From: Lacrimispora saccharolytica
GTDB taxonomy: Bacteria; Bacillota; Clostridia; Lachnospirales; Lachnospiraceae
Reading direction: 5' to 3'
Assembly (NCBI GenBank): GCA_021531795.1
Contig: JADYUL010000010.1
Coordinates: forward strand, 1 to 64,000
DNA: 64,000 nucleotides
The notes under the pieces were generated by a model. It made no database searches and had not been told where the DNA came from. It saw nothing but the letters and a program-made list of their open reading frames with translations. Shown here in pieces: positions 45,575 through 53,651 of the stretch (position 1 is the stretch's first letter; every line of letters starts with the position of its first letter). Both the position numbers and the translations under genes were made by a program.

Positions 45575-46807
45575 TTGAATAAGAAAGATGTAATGGAGCT
45601 TAAGAAGAGGTTTAAGAAGGAGGCCTGCTCGATAGACAGACTCGCAGGCTGCTACGTTGATGCCGGCAAGAACAAGGCTATCAAATTCAACGAAAGCTTC
45701 TTAAATATGGACGATGAGGAATTCTACAAATATCTTGAGATTGCCAAGAAGACTCTGACAGGAACTCTGGGGAACAATATACTGGAGCTGGACTTTCCGC
45801 TTGAGGAAGAAGCAACCGGTGGTAAGCAGCACTTCCTCTATGCCCTTAGAAACGATGGTCTATGTAGCGAAGATCTTCTCGACAGGCTCTATGACCTTAT
45901 AATTGACGGCTATAACTACGTCGGTAATTATCTGATCCTTGTATTCCACGACACCTACGACATCATCACAAAGACCAGCGACAACATGAAGTTAGACGAG
46001 TCTGAGGAGGTCTATGAATATCTTCTCGTAAGCATCTGTCCGGTGGTGTTATCCAAAGCCGGTCTCGGTGTCAGAGAGGATGAGAACAGAATCGGCGCCC
46101 GCATCAGAGACTGGGTTGTAGGCGTTCCGGACCTGGGCTTTCTCTTCCCCGCCTTCGACAACAGAAGCGCCGACATCCATAAAGTCGATTACTTCATAAG
46201 AGATGCCAAGGATTCACACAGTGAGGTGATATCCGATGTCCTGGGCTGTGCTCCCAGAATGACTGCAACTGAGCAGCGCAACACCTTCAGTGCCATTGTA
46301 AAGCGTGCCTTCTTAAACGATACGGAGAACGGAAATGAGGCTCTGATTAACATCCAGGAGAGTTTCAATGCCCTAATCAACACCGGAGAAGAGCTTACGG
46401 AGAATGAGATCAATTCCATCATCCTCACTCCCGAGACCATAGATGAAATCCTTGTAGAGAATAATATTGAAGGGGAAAAAGCACGAGTAATTAAGGAAGT
46501 GACCCTCGACGAATTCATGGAAGAGCTTCCTTTGGTTTCAAACCTTATCGACAACAAGGCTCTGGCTGCCAATGAAAGGGAGCGAGAGAAGAAGGAGCTT
46601 GTAAAAGAGGTTGCCTCTCTTAAAAATAAGGTCTCCGAGCTTGAAGAGGCCACCTCCTCTTCGGAATCCGGTGATGTATCAATCTTTGTTTATCCCGAGA
46701 GAGCTGAGAAAATTCATACGGAGATAATCGATGATAAGAAATATATCCTCATTCCCGTAGATGACAATTCTACAGTTAAGGTCAACGGAGTAGATAAAGA
46801 TCTGTAA
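45575..46807 (+). CDS. DUF4317 family protein
   Basis: A 410-residue soluble protein of the DUF4317 family, which I associate with Clostridia and for which no function is known. It begins (M)NKKDVMELKKRF with CSIDRLAGCYVDAGKNK, carries acidic and coiled-coil stretches in the last third (about 320-370), and ends in a beta-rich region with YILIPVDDNSTVKVNG. I start at the TTG at 45575, seven bases after GGAGG; the ATG two codons earlier is only one base from that site. It is transcribed alone, divergently from uvrC, and ends at a bidirectional terminator. Confidence 0.78.
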   Translation: MNKKDVMELKKRFKKEACSIDRLAGCYVDAGKNKAIKFNESFLNMDDEEFYKYLEIAKKTLTGTLGNNILELDFPLEEEATGGKQHFLYALRNDGLCSEDLLDRLYDLIIDGYNYVGNYLILVFHDTYDIITKTSDNMKLDESEEVYEYLLVSICPVVLSKAGLGVREDENRIGARIRDWVVGVPDLGFLFPAFDNRSADIHKVDYFIRDAKDSHSEVISDVLGCAPRMTATEQRNTFSAIVKRAFLNDTENGNEALINIQESFNALINTGEELTENEINSIILTPETIDEILVENNIEGEKARVIKEVTLDEFMEELPLVSNLIDNKALAANEREREKKELVKEVASLKNKVSELEEATSSSESGDVSIFVYPERAEKIHTEIIDDKKYILIPVDDNSTVKVNGVDKDL

Positions 46808-46838
46808 TCTTTGAATATTTTTTCTATATATAATCTTA

Positions 46839-46865
46839 GAACCCCCGAGCCTAGTTCGGGGGTTC
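46839..46865. terminator. terminator between the converging DUF4317 and ABC permease genes
   Basis: GAACCCCCGA pairs with TCGGGGGTTC around a short loop. The T runs are modest on both sides (CTTGATTT on plus; TAAGATTATA on minus), but the strong GC stem and its position between convergent stops support the call. Confidence 0.75.
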
Positions 46866-46892
46866 CTTGATTTGGTTTGATGGATTATTATA

Positions 46893-49049
46893 TTACCACT
46901 GCATAATCTCGGCACTCTCAAGATCTGTGTAAACCTGCTTTGGCATATCCTTAATGGGAATGCTTAAGTAAGCGTCATTCACATATCCCTCAAGATTGAG
47001 ATAGTTGCAGATGATAGACACCTGTGAATCGTATTCTCTAAGAACACTGTTAACATATGAATACTGATCAACAATTCCGCAGCTGATTATCTTATTTATG
47101 ATATCATCATCACTGCCGGGCAGGTACTCAACCTGCTTACTGCCGTCATTCGCCTCATCATATACAGAGACTGTAATCTTGTTTATTGTCTGTGCAAGAT
47201 CACTTACACTGGGATGACTGTCCTCTAACTCAATTCCCTTTGACTTTAAGAAATCAACCGTATTGGTATCACAGGGATAAATATAATATCCTGACAGGTA
47301 GAAACCTTCATAGTTCTTCTCATCACCTGAAGATGATAGATTTGCAATGGGATATTCCTTCTTCATGTCATCAAGAGTTCTGTCGAACACATCCTTCCTG
47401 TAATTCTCTAAAAAAGCTTCTACGTCAGTTCCCGTTATTTTGCCAATCTCAGAGTAGTTCAGCCCATTAATCCTGATAACACCGATGTTACCGTACTTGA
47501 TGATATTATCGAGTCCGTTGACCACATTCTTATATTCCTCTGAATCGTAGAAGGCAGCTGTGTCGTTGTAGGTTGCACTAATTGAAGCATTATAGCTTCT
47601 GTAAACACTTCTTCCGCTCTTAAGCTTATACTTAATCACGTAACAGTTCTTCTGTACATTGTCAGGATGACCATATGAATAAGTAGTCTTGGCAATCGGT
47701 ACTGCCGCGTTGCCCTGCTGCCTGTCAAATACCGACTTGTAGGGCTTAAGTTCGGAAACACCGATGGTTGCAAGGTTTATAGCCTCCTTAATCTTGTCAG
47801 ATTCCATATGTTTAAGTATATACTGTGTACTGTCGGTATACTCCAGAGATCCTCCTTCAGGACCCTTATCAACCTCGTAGATGCTCTGCTCAGTATCCAG
47901 GCTCTCGAAGGCAACCGCTACAGATTCAATACTGTCCTCTTTGGGAATATATCTATCGTAACCCGTAAGGTCATAGAGGAATATGACTGCTATGACAGCT
48001 GCTGCCACAAGTGCAATTGCAAGCTCGGGTAAGCGGGCAAGGGACTTCCTGAAATCCGAATAGATAATGCTGTTGGTTAAGCAGAATACCAGGATACCTG
48101 CAACAATGAAGCTTATCCAGTACCAGGTCTGTGTAAGTGTATTCTGAACAAATACTACATACATTCCTGCTGTCATTGCGAATATCATTGTAGCAAGGAT
48201 TCTGATTACGGGATTCAGTCCCTTGTAAACAACCGCCTTGTTATAGCCCTCTGACGGTCTCACCACGAAAGCAGCTCCTGCTGCAAAGTAGAGAAGAACC
48301 ATTATAACCAATATAACGATCAACTCCGGTATACTGTCTTCAATCATTACCCCGAAGCTTCTCATGGCAGTTAAGGGTGATAACAGGAATCTTATCCATG
48401 AGAATTCCGTTATGTAGCTTACTGTCTCAAAGCAGAAGTTCTTGTAGCTGTCATATACATTGAAGATCATCTCTGCCATGCTTAACAGTGCCAGGGTTGC
48501 AAGTCCACCGGCTAAGATATTGCCTGTAAGGGTTATTGCAATAACCGTTAAGCTAAAGAATATAATCGAAAAGATTATTCCCAGAATATATGTTGTGAAA
48601 ACCATTCCAAAGGTATATCCTACAAGGATTCCCTTTGCTGCAAATACTCCGAGGATTGCAAGGAAGGTTATGGTCCTGATAATTATAAGCGGAATAATTG
48701 CAGACAGCACTATCTGGCGGTACATGTCCTTACGCTTAATTGCCATTGAATGATACAGGTCAACCTTACTTCTTGAATATAGGTATCTGAAACTGAAGAA
48801 AGCAAAGGCTACGGCAATCGCAATTACTATTACCAGATTTAGCTGATTGGTAAACTGTGCGTAATATATAAGATTTGCCATAAGCTCCCTCCTGGTGATT
48901 GACGGATTCCACATTAAGAGATTGTCAATCTGCATGAGCAGCCTGCCCGGACCCGCTATCATAAGCACTACCAGGGATATGATATAGAGCCACATTTTCC
49001 TAAGCATAGAGTGAGCAAATAAATTATTCGATGATATTCTTGACATCAT
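46893..49049 (-). CDS. ABC transporter permease, DUF6449-type
   Basis: A 718-residue membrane protein with about ten TM segments in the first 370 residues (ABC-2-like, with SRSKVDLYHSMAIKRK between helices two and three) and a long C-terminal extracellular part (about 375-715) that I match to DUF6449 from memory. It overlaps the 3' end of the ATPase gene by 26 bases and is under the GntR operator upstream. The trio GntR(YtrA)-ATPase-permease resembles antibiotic-stress ABC systems of Bacillus (ytr); the substrate is unknown. Confidence 0.8.
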   Translation of the reverse strand: MMSRISSNNLFAHSMLRKMWLYIISLVVLMIAGPGRLLMQIDNLLMWNPSITRRELMANLIYYAQFTNQLNLVIVIAIAVAFAFFSFRYLYSRSKVDLYHSMAIKRKDMYRQIVLSAIIPLIIIRTITFLAILGVFAAKGILVGYTFGMVFTTYILGIIFSIIFFSLTVIAITLTGNILAGGLATLALLSMAEMIFNVYDSYKNFCFETVSYITEFSWIRFLLSPLTAMRSFGVMIEDSIPELIVILVIMVLLYFAAGAAFVVRPSEGYNKAVVYKGLNPVIRILATMIFAMTAGMYVVFVQNTLTQTWYWISFIVAGILVFCLTNSIIYSDFRKSLARLPELAIALVAAAVIAVIFLYDLTGYDRYIPKEDSIESVAVAFESLDTEQSIYEVDKGPEGGSLEYTDSTQYILKHMESDKIKEAINLATIGVSELKPYKSVFDRQQGNAAVPIAKTTYSYGHPDNVQKNCYVIKYKLKSGRSVYRSYNASISATYNDTAAFYDSEEYKNVVNGLDNIIKYGNIGVIRINGLNYSEIGKITGTDVEAFLENYRKDVFDRTLDDMKKEYPIANLSSSGDEKNYEGFYLSGYYIYPCDTNTVDFLKSKGIELEDSHPSVSDLAQTINKITVSVYDEANDGSKQVEYLPGSDDDIINKIISCGIVDQYSYVNSVLREYDSQVSIICNYLNLEGYVNDAYLSIPIKDMPKQVYTDLESAEIMQW

Positions 49050-49923
49050 AGCCTACCACCTCCGTTTCACTGATAAATATCTCTTCAAGAGAAAGAGTAA
49101 GTATTTCACTAAAAATCGTATCAACTGACGCTACTGCATTGCGAAGGTCATCCATCGAAGATCTGATGGTGTAGGTATGCAGCGAACCTCTGACCTCATC
49201 ACGCATTATTTCCTGATTCTCTTCGAATCTTACACGTTCTTCATCGTTTGTGAAGACTACCTGAAGTCTGTGGATACCAAGCTTCATCTCGTCCAGATCC
49301 TTGGCAAAAAGAATTCCACCCTTATGCAGAAGACCTACATGATCGCAGATATCCTCAAGCTCTCTCAGATTGTGAGATGCGATAATCGGAGTCATGTTTC
49401 TGTCTTCCATTGCAGCGATAAATACCTTTTTTACTGCCTGACGCATAACCGGGTCAAGTCCGTCAAAAGTCTCATCACACAGCAAATACTTTGTATTGGC
49501 ACACACTCCTATAATCACCGACAGCTGCTTCTTCATTCCTTTTGAAAAGGTGTTAATTCTTCTGTTTTTGTCAAGACCGAACTTCTCAAGCAGTTCTGCA
49601 AACCTTGCACTGTCAAAGTTTTCGTACATTGACTTGTAATATCTCTCGAGATCAGCCGGTGTACTGCAGGGGAAGTACTGTTCATCCGAAATGTAGAATA
49701 TTTCCTTCTTTATCCCGGCATTGTCATATACATTCTCTCCATCCACAATAACCGTTCCCTCGGTTGGCTTAAGCACTCCGCTTATCATTCTAAGCAGTGT
49801 ACTCTTTCCGGCACCGTTCGTACCAACGAGACCGAATACATGACCCTCCTCGATACTCGTTGTTATACCGTTCACGGCTTTGAATCCGTCAAATTCTTTA
49901 ATAAGATTATTTATCTTAATCAT
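49024..49923 (-). CDS. ABC transporter ATP-binding protein
   Basis: A 299-residue ATPase with Walker A GTNGAGKST (about 33-41), a signature FSKGMKKQLSV in place of LSGGQ (typical of YtrB-type and bacitracin-type ATPases), Walker B LLCDETFDGLDP and a 90-residue C-terminal extension with mixed alpha/beta character. It follows gntR by 11 bases with a GGAG site. It forms the engine for the permease encoded next. Confidence 0.92.
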   Translation of the reverse strand: MIKINNLIKEFDGFKAVNGITTSIEEGHVFGLVGTNGAGKSTLLRMISGVLKPTEGTVIVDGENVYDNAGIKKEIFYISDEQYFPCSTPADLERYYKSMYENFDSARFAELLEKFGLDKNRRINTFSKGMKKQLSVIIGVCANTKYLLCDETFDGLDPVMRQAVKKVFIAAMEDRNMTPIIASHNLRELEDICDHVGLLHKGGILFAKDLDEMKLGIHRLQVVFTNDEERVRFEENQEIMRDEVRGSLHTYTIRSSMDDLRNAVASVDTIFSEILTLSLEEIFISETEVVGYDVKNIIE

Positions 49924-49934
49924 AATCCATCTCC

Positions 49935-50300
49935 TTAATCCTTATAAAGGCTGTCAATACTTGCCACAACCTCATCACGTGATACGCCCAGAGCCTTAAG
50001 CTCCCGAAGTGCATCATTCATAATTTCCAAATACTCATTCTTCCTGTCGACCTTCCAGCTTGTATGGGATGCAACAAAATTGCCCCTGCCCTTGATTGTG
50101 TAGATATAACCAAGCTTTTCAAGCTCCTGGTAGGCCTTCTGAATCGTATTGGGATTAATGGACAATTCAATTGCAAGACTTCTCACAGATGGAATCTTCT
50201 CATCCATAGACAGTATTCCTCTGACTATTAAATTCTGCATCTTCTCCACGACCTGTTCATAAATCGGCCGCTTGTCCTGATAATCAATCTGTATTAACAT
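49935..50300 (-). CDS. GntR family repressor, YtrA subfamily
   Basis: A 121-residue regulator: winged helix with RPIYEQVVEKMQNLIVRG and PSVRSLAIELSINPNTIQKAYQELEKLG (about 12-65), then a short two-helix C-terminus (about 80-118), the size and plan of the YtrA subfamily. It is the first gene of an operon with its two ABC genes. Its promoter overlaps a perfect 12-bp inverted repeat of the type YtrA-like proteins bind, so autorepression is likely. The start has an AGAGGTGAG site. Confidence 0.92.
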   Translation of the reverse strand: MLIQIDYQDKRPIYEQVVEKMQNLIVRGILSMDEKIPSVRSLAIELSINPNTIQKAYQELEKLGYIYTIKGRGNFVASHTSWKVDRKNEYLEIMNDALRELKALGVSRDEVVASIDSLYKD

Positions 50301-50310
50301 ATCTCACCTC

Positions 50311-50345
50311 TATTAAGTGTACCAATACATCTAGTACACTTAATA
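50311..50345 (-). promoter_or_regulatory. operator of the gntR-ABC operon
   Basis: TATTAAGTGTAC (50311-50322) and GTACACTTAATA (50334-50345) are perfect complements separated by 11 bases. The right arm covers most of the -10 box and the rest covers the start of the transcript. The AGTGTA/TACACT core is the pattern described for YtrA-type GntR sites. Binding there would block the promoter. Confidence 0.85.
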
Positions 50346-50370
50346 TACCCCGAGCCATCTGCTTTGTCAA
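50342..50370 (-). promoter_or_regulatory. promoter of the gntR-ABC operon
   Basis: Minus strand TTGACA (50365-50370), a 17-base spacer and TATATT (50342-50347) make a near-consensus sigma-A promoter; start of transcription is predicted near 50335, inside the operator. Confidence 0.85.
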
Positions 50371-50391
50371 CAGTTTTTTTTGCAATTCCTC

Positions 50392-50521
50392 GCGCCATCA
50401 AATAATTGCCGCTGGGCACGCTCTCGCTACTGCATCAACGTAGCGGTCCATAAGCGGGCAAAATACGCCCGCTAAGTACCGACGTTGCTTTAGTACCCAG
50501 CTTACAATTATTTGATGTCGC
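50392..50521. repeat. 130-bp palindromic element (possible dispersed repeat)
   Basis: A compact element whose ends are inverted repeats: GCG-CATCAAATAATTG (392-408 of this kilobase) faces CAATTATTTGATG-CGC (505-521), then GCTGGG faces CCCAGC. Inside are two further stems: CGCTAC/GTAGCG (50425-50445) and AGCGGGC/GCCCGCT (50453-50472), and CAACG/CGTTG can pair across. It has no reading frame and lies between a terminator and the gntR promoter. Its GC-rich multi-stem build is unlike the flanking AT-rich DNA. It resembles a small non-autonomous mobile or REP-like unit, or a folded RNA; no target duplication is apparent. Confidence 0.6.
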
Positions 50522-50537
50522 TTAGTATATTCAGAAT

Positions 50538-50566
50538 AAAAAAGCCTGCCGATTACTCAGCAGGCT
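50538..50566 (-). terminator. terminator after the oxidoreductase gene
   Basis: AGCCTGC and GCAGGCT pair around a 10-base loop; six T follow on the minus strand and a T-rich stretch (TGTATTTTTTT) on the plus strand, so it can act both ways. Confidence 0.9.
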
Positions 50567-50587
50567 TGTATTTTTTTGTCGATAAGT

Positions 50588-51559
50588 TTATTCAAACGGG
50601 TACTTGATTCCCCAGTCGTTTCTGAGCTTATCCATCCACTCCATCATCTTAAGTGTCTCTGAATGAGGCATCTCACTGCATTCAAGTGCTCCTTCCTCCA
50701 AAGCTTTCTTGCAGGCCAATACCTCATATTCATAACCGTTAATCTGATTGGGTATAGGTACTTCCTTAATCAATTCATGGTCTACATTGAATACTTCGAT
50801 TTTCTCGATATTGTTTACATTGGTACAGTGAACATATCCTCCGGTTCCGAATATCATACCAAGTCTGTGTGTGGCTACCTGCATAGATGAAGACAGAATT
50901 GCCACTCTTCCGTCGTTGTATGTAATTGTAATGGAATCCTGACAGTCAACTCCTGTATCGGTATAGGTACAGCTACCGGATATATCCCTGATGTCGTTAC
51001 CGAAAACCATAGAGGTGAAGTTGATAGGATATATACCAATATCAAGTAGTGAACCTCCGGCAAGGTTGGGATCGGTCATTCTGTTTTTATATTCAATCGG
51101 ATAAGAAAGATCTGCAACTATCATTCTTGGTGTTCCGATAATTCCGGATGCAATGGTCTCATTAAGAATGCTTCTGCTTGGCATATATCTGGTCCAGATA
51201 GCTTCTGTTATGAATACATTCTTTTCCCTGGCATAATCAAACAATTCCCTTGCCTGAGCTGCATTGACAGTGAACGGCTTCTCACAAAGTACTGCCTTTC
51301 CGTGGTCAATACATAACTTTGAGTGCTCAAGATGATAAGAGTGTGGTGTTGCTACATAAACCAGATCAACCTTAGGATCATTAAGCATATCCTCATAGCT
51401 TCCGTATGCTTCCTCGAATCCCCATTCATCAGCAAAGGCCTGTGCCTTGTTAATATCTCTTGATGCAACAGCATATGCCTTTACGCTGTCATCAAGTCCG
51501 TTAATAGCTGCTGCCATGCACTTAGCAATGGATCCGGCTCCAAGTATTCCTACATTCAT
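50588..51559 (-). CDS. Gfo/Idh/MocA family NAD(P)-dependent oxidoreductase
   Basis: A 323-residue dehydrogenase of the glucose-fructose oxidoreductase family. The Rossmann motif GILGAGSIAK is at 4-13, the family's CEKPF motif near 92, and the second domain with GGSLLDIGIYPI near 170 carries the usual Asp/His substrate site. Related enzymes act on inositol, sugar acids or trans-dihydrodiols; the substrate cannot be told. It lies alone between a membrane-protein gene upstream and a terminator. Confidence 0.9.
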   Translation of the reverse strand: MNVGILGAGSIAKCMAAAINGLDDSVKAYAVASRDINKAQAFADEWGFEEAYGSYEDMLNDPKVDLVYVATPHSYHLEHSKLCIDHGKAVLCEKPFTVNAAQARELFDYAREKNVFITEAIWTRYMPSRSILNETIASGIIGTPRMIVADLSYPIEYKNRMTDPNLAGGSLLDIGIYPINFTSMVFGNDIRDISGSCTYTDTGVDCQDSITITYNDGRVAILSSSMQVATHRLGMIFGTGGYVHCTNVNNIEKIEVFNVDHELIKEVPIPNQINGYEYEVLACKKALEEGALECSEMPHSETLKMMEWMDKLRNDWGIKYPFE

Positions 51560-51588
51560 TCGAAATCATCCTCCTACTATTAATATTC

Positions 51589-52941
51589 CTATAGATACTG
51601 CCTTGCGATTCTGTCCTCGGGGTTGACGTCTACAAGATAGATGACAAAGAGGAAGAACCATTCAAGGGGCTTCATGATAAACCAGATAAGGTCTGCAACA
51701 TATTTTGATTTGATTAGTCTGGCAATGGGGAAGCCGTACCTGTCATAGAAGCTCCTTACATGCTTATGAAAGGTTGGGGTCTTCTCTTCTAAGATCTGCT
51801 CAAAGGCATTGGCTACCATAAGCTGCCTGTTAACCACAACATCATGCCCGTGTCTCTTGCCCATTCTTAGCGGCTTAACCACCTTCTTATGTCCTCCGGC
51901 GGCGACCGTACATAAATAATGTTCATCATAGAACACGTTCTGAGGCGGAATCTTTGTTGAAAAGGTATAATTTGCTGTCTCGGTAAAGGCCTTTATTGCT
52001 GCATCAGGTGCCTGACCAAACAGAGTAAGAATCATTATTATGATTCCAAGCATGGGGACCATAAATAACACCGCAAGCAATGGCCAGTACTTCGCATTAT
52101 TCAGTATTCTGTTGCATACAGACAGGATGGAACTGCTCTCAATCTTTATACTTCGGCTAAGGTCAGTCTCATGCGTTTGGACCGAATGGAGGATTACACG
52201 CACAAGAATAAGGAGCATGTTGAGCGGGATTAAGAATGTATATAGCAGTTCACTGGTAAAGCAGTAATTCTTTACAGAGTTTTCTAAGGTGTAATTCATA
52301 CCCGTGATATGGATGGTAAAACAAAAGGCCTCAATCACGCCGATGTACATGGCGGAAAAGCATAGTACCGTAAGTAATGGCGGTCGCTTCTTAACGGAAG
52401 TAAATGCCCACACAAGGTAACCAAACACAAACATGACACACATTACCTCGAAGGTCAGCATGCAATCCGGGTTTATTGGCGCGTGTAATTCACTGTTCCT
52501 CAGTTCCACAGACCACTGCGCATCAAATATTACATTGTGAAGTCCGGCAAGAAGGATGTATTCAAGAAGCACACCAAACAAAAGTGTGATAATCTCAAAT
52601 ACCGCGCCGGACACAGGCTTAGCACTCTCAAAAAGCTCCTTAAATAATATAAATCTGCCCTTGAATCTGTCATTGTTACGGACATGCACGGCAAAGAGCT
52701 GCATCATCTCAAATAGGGTGAAAACAACCGGAAAGACCATGCATATGCATATAATGATTGTCATCCAGAAATATTCGAAGAAGCCAAATATAAACTCCTT
52801 AAAATCAATTTGATACTTAATGACTTCCCTGATAAGCGTAAACATAGTTATCGGAAGGCCGACGATAAGACCTCCTATCAGACAAAACAGCATCAATGAC
52901 CCATATGGATGATTGATTATCAGCTTTCGTATCCTCTTCAT
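51589..52941 (-). CDS. polytopic membrane protein, probably DUF6688
   Basis: A 450-residue protein with about eight membrane segments in the first 310 residues and a conserved cytoplasmic C-terminal part (about 335-430) containing CTVAAGGHKKVVKPLRMG-like sequence with nearby His and Arg residues (KRHGHDVVVNRQL) and a final pair of hydrophobic segments. I recall such a C-terminus from DUF6688 proteins; no function is known. The conserved charged motif suggests an enzymatic or binding role at the membrane. It is 29 bases upstream of the oxidoreductase gene, possibly one operon. Confidence 0.6.
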   Translation of the reverse strand: MKRIRKLIINHPYGSLMLFCLIGGLIVGLPITMFTLIREVIKYQIDFKEFIFGFFEYFWMTIIICICMVFPVVFTLFEMMQLFAVHVRNNDRFKGRFILFKELFESAKPVSGAVFEIITLLFGVLLEYILLAGLHNVIFDAQWSVELRNSELHAPINPDCMLTFEVMCVMFVFGYLVWAFTSVKKRPPLLTVLCFSAMYIGVIEAFCFTIHITGMNYTLENSVKNYCFTSELLYTFLIPLNMLLILVRVILHSVQTHETDLSRSIKIESSSILSVCNRILNNAKYWPLLAVLFMVPMLGIIIMILTLFGQAPDAAIKAFTETANYTFSTKIPPQNVFYDEHYLCTVAAGGHKKVVKPLRMGKRHGHDVVVNRQLMVANAFEQILEEKTPTFHKHVRSFYDRYGFPIARLIKSKYVADLIWFIMKPLEWFFLFVIYLVDVNPEDRIARQYL

Positions 52942-52958
52942 AAATATTTATTCCTTTG

Positions 52959-53651
52959 TTATAGCCCTCTAATTGCCGTTGCCGGAATTGCAGGCTTAAG
53001 TACTTCTACGAATTTCTCCAGCTCTTCCACACTGAAGGATTCATACACCGGATTAATTACAGTTGGTCCTTCCTTGTAATCCTGCAGAAAATACAGGCTG
53101 TCACCGGGCAACCACGCAGCAATATCCTCAAAGTCCGCCAAGGTATGTAAGCCCTTCACACAGGTCGTCCTGAATTCATGTACTATCCCGGATGAAGCAA
53201 GAATTTCCACTGCTTCCTCTATATTCGCCATATCAATATTGGGCAAACCGCATGCATCAGCGTAGTTGTCCCTCCCCGCTTTTATGTCCATAGCAACATA
53301 GTCAACAAGGTCTTCATCTATCACCTTTCGTAAAACCTCGGGACGGTAACCGTTAGTATCGAGCTTGATACTAAGGCCTGTCTCTCGCACTTTTGCAAGA
53401 AATGAAGTAAGGTCGGGGTCAAGAGTCGGTTCGCCACCACTGATACAGACACCGTCAAGGACATTTTTTCTCTTATTCAGATGCGCAAGCACCTCTTCCT
53501 CAGAGATTGGCTCAAGCGAACTCGGATCAAGCACCAGCTCGCCATTATGACAGAAGGGACAGCGAAAATTGCAGCCCGCAGTAAATATGGTGCTTGCCAC
53601 ATGGCCGGGATAGTCAAGCAGGGTTGTTTTCTGCAAACCACGGATATTCAT
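52959..53651 (-). CDS. NrdG2-type radical SAM activase
   Basis: A 230-residue radical-SAM protein with the iron-sulfur motif C27-x3-C31-x2-C34, GGEPTLDP, and the length and LLDYPGHVASTIF start of anaerobic ribonucleotide reductase activating protein (TIGR02495). It would install the glycyl radical on NrdD under anoxia. No nrdD lies nearby, so the partner must be elsewhere, or it may activate another glycyl-radical enzyme. Its 5' end overlaps the stop of the GH3 gene by one base. Confidence 0.85.
   Translation of the reverse strand: MNIRGLQKTTLLDYPGHVASTIFTAGCNFRCPFCHNGELVLDPSSLEPISEEEVLAHLNKRKNVLDGVCISGGEPTLDPDLTSFLAKVRETGLSIKLDTNGYRPEVLRKVIDEDLVDYVAMDIKAGRDNYADACGLPNIDMANIEEAVEILASSGIVHEFRTTCVKGLHTLADFEDIAAWLPGDSLYFLQDYKEGPTVINPVYESFSVEELEKFVEVLKPAIPATAIRGL

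Noticed and set aside
46679-46921. 80-codon leftward frame between the DUF4317 and permease genes
   Set aside because: It reads antisense through the DUF4317 C-terminus and through the shared terminator, with no start signals.
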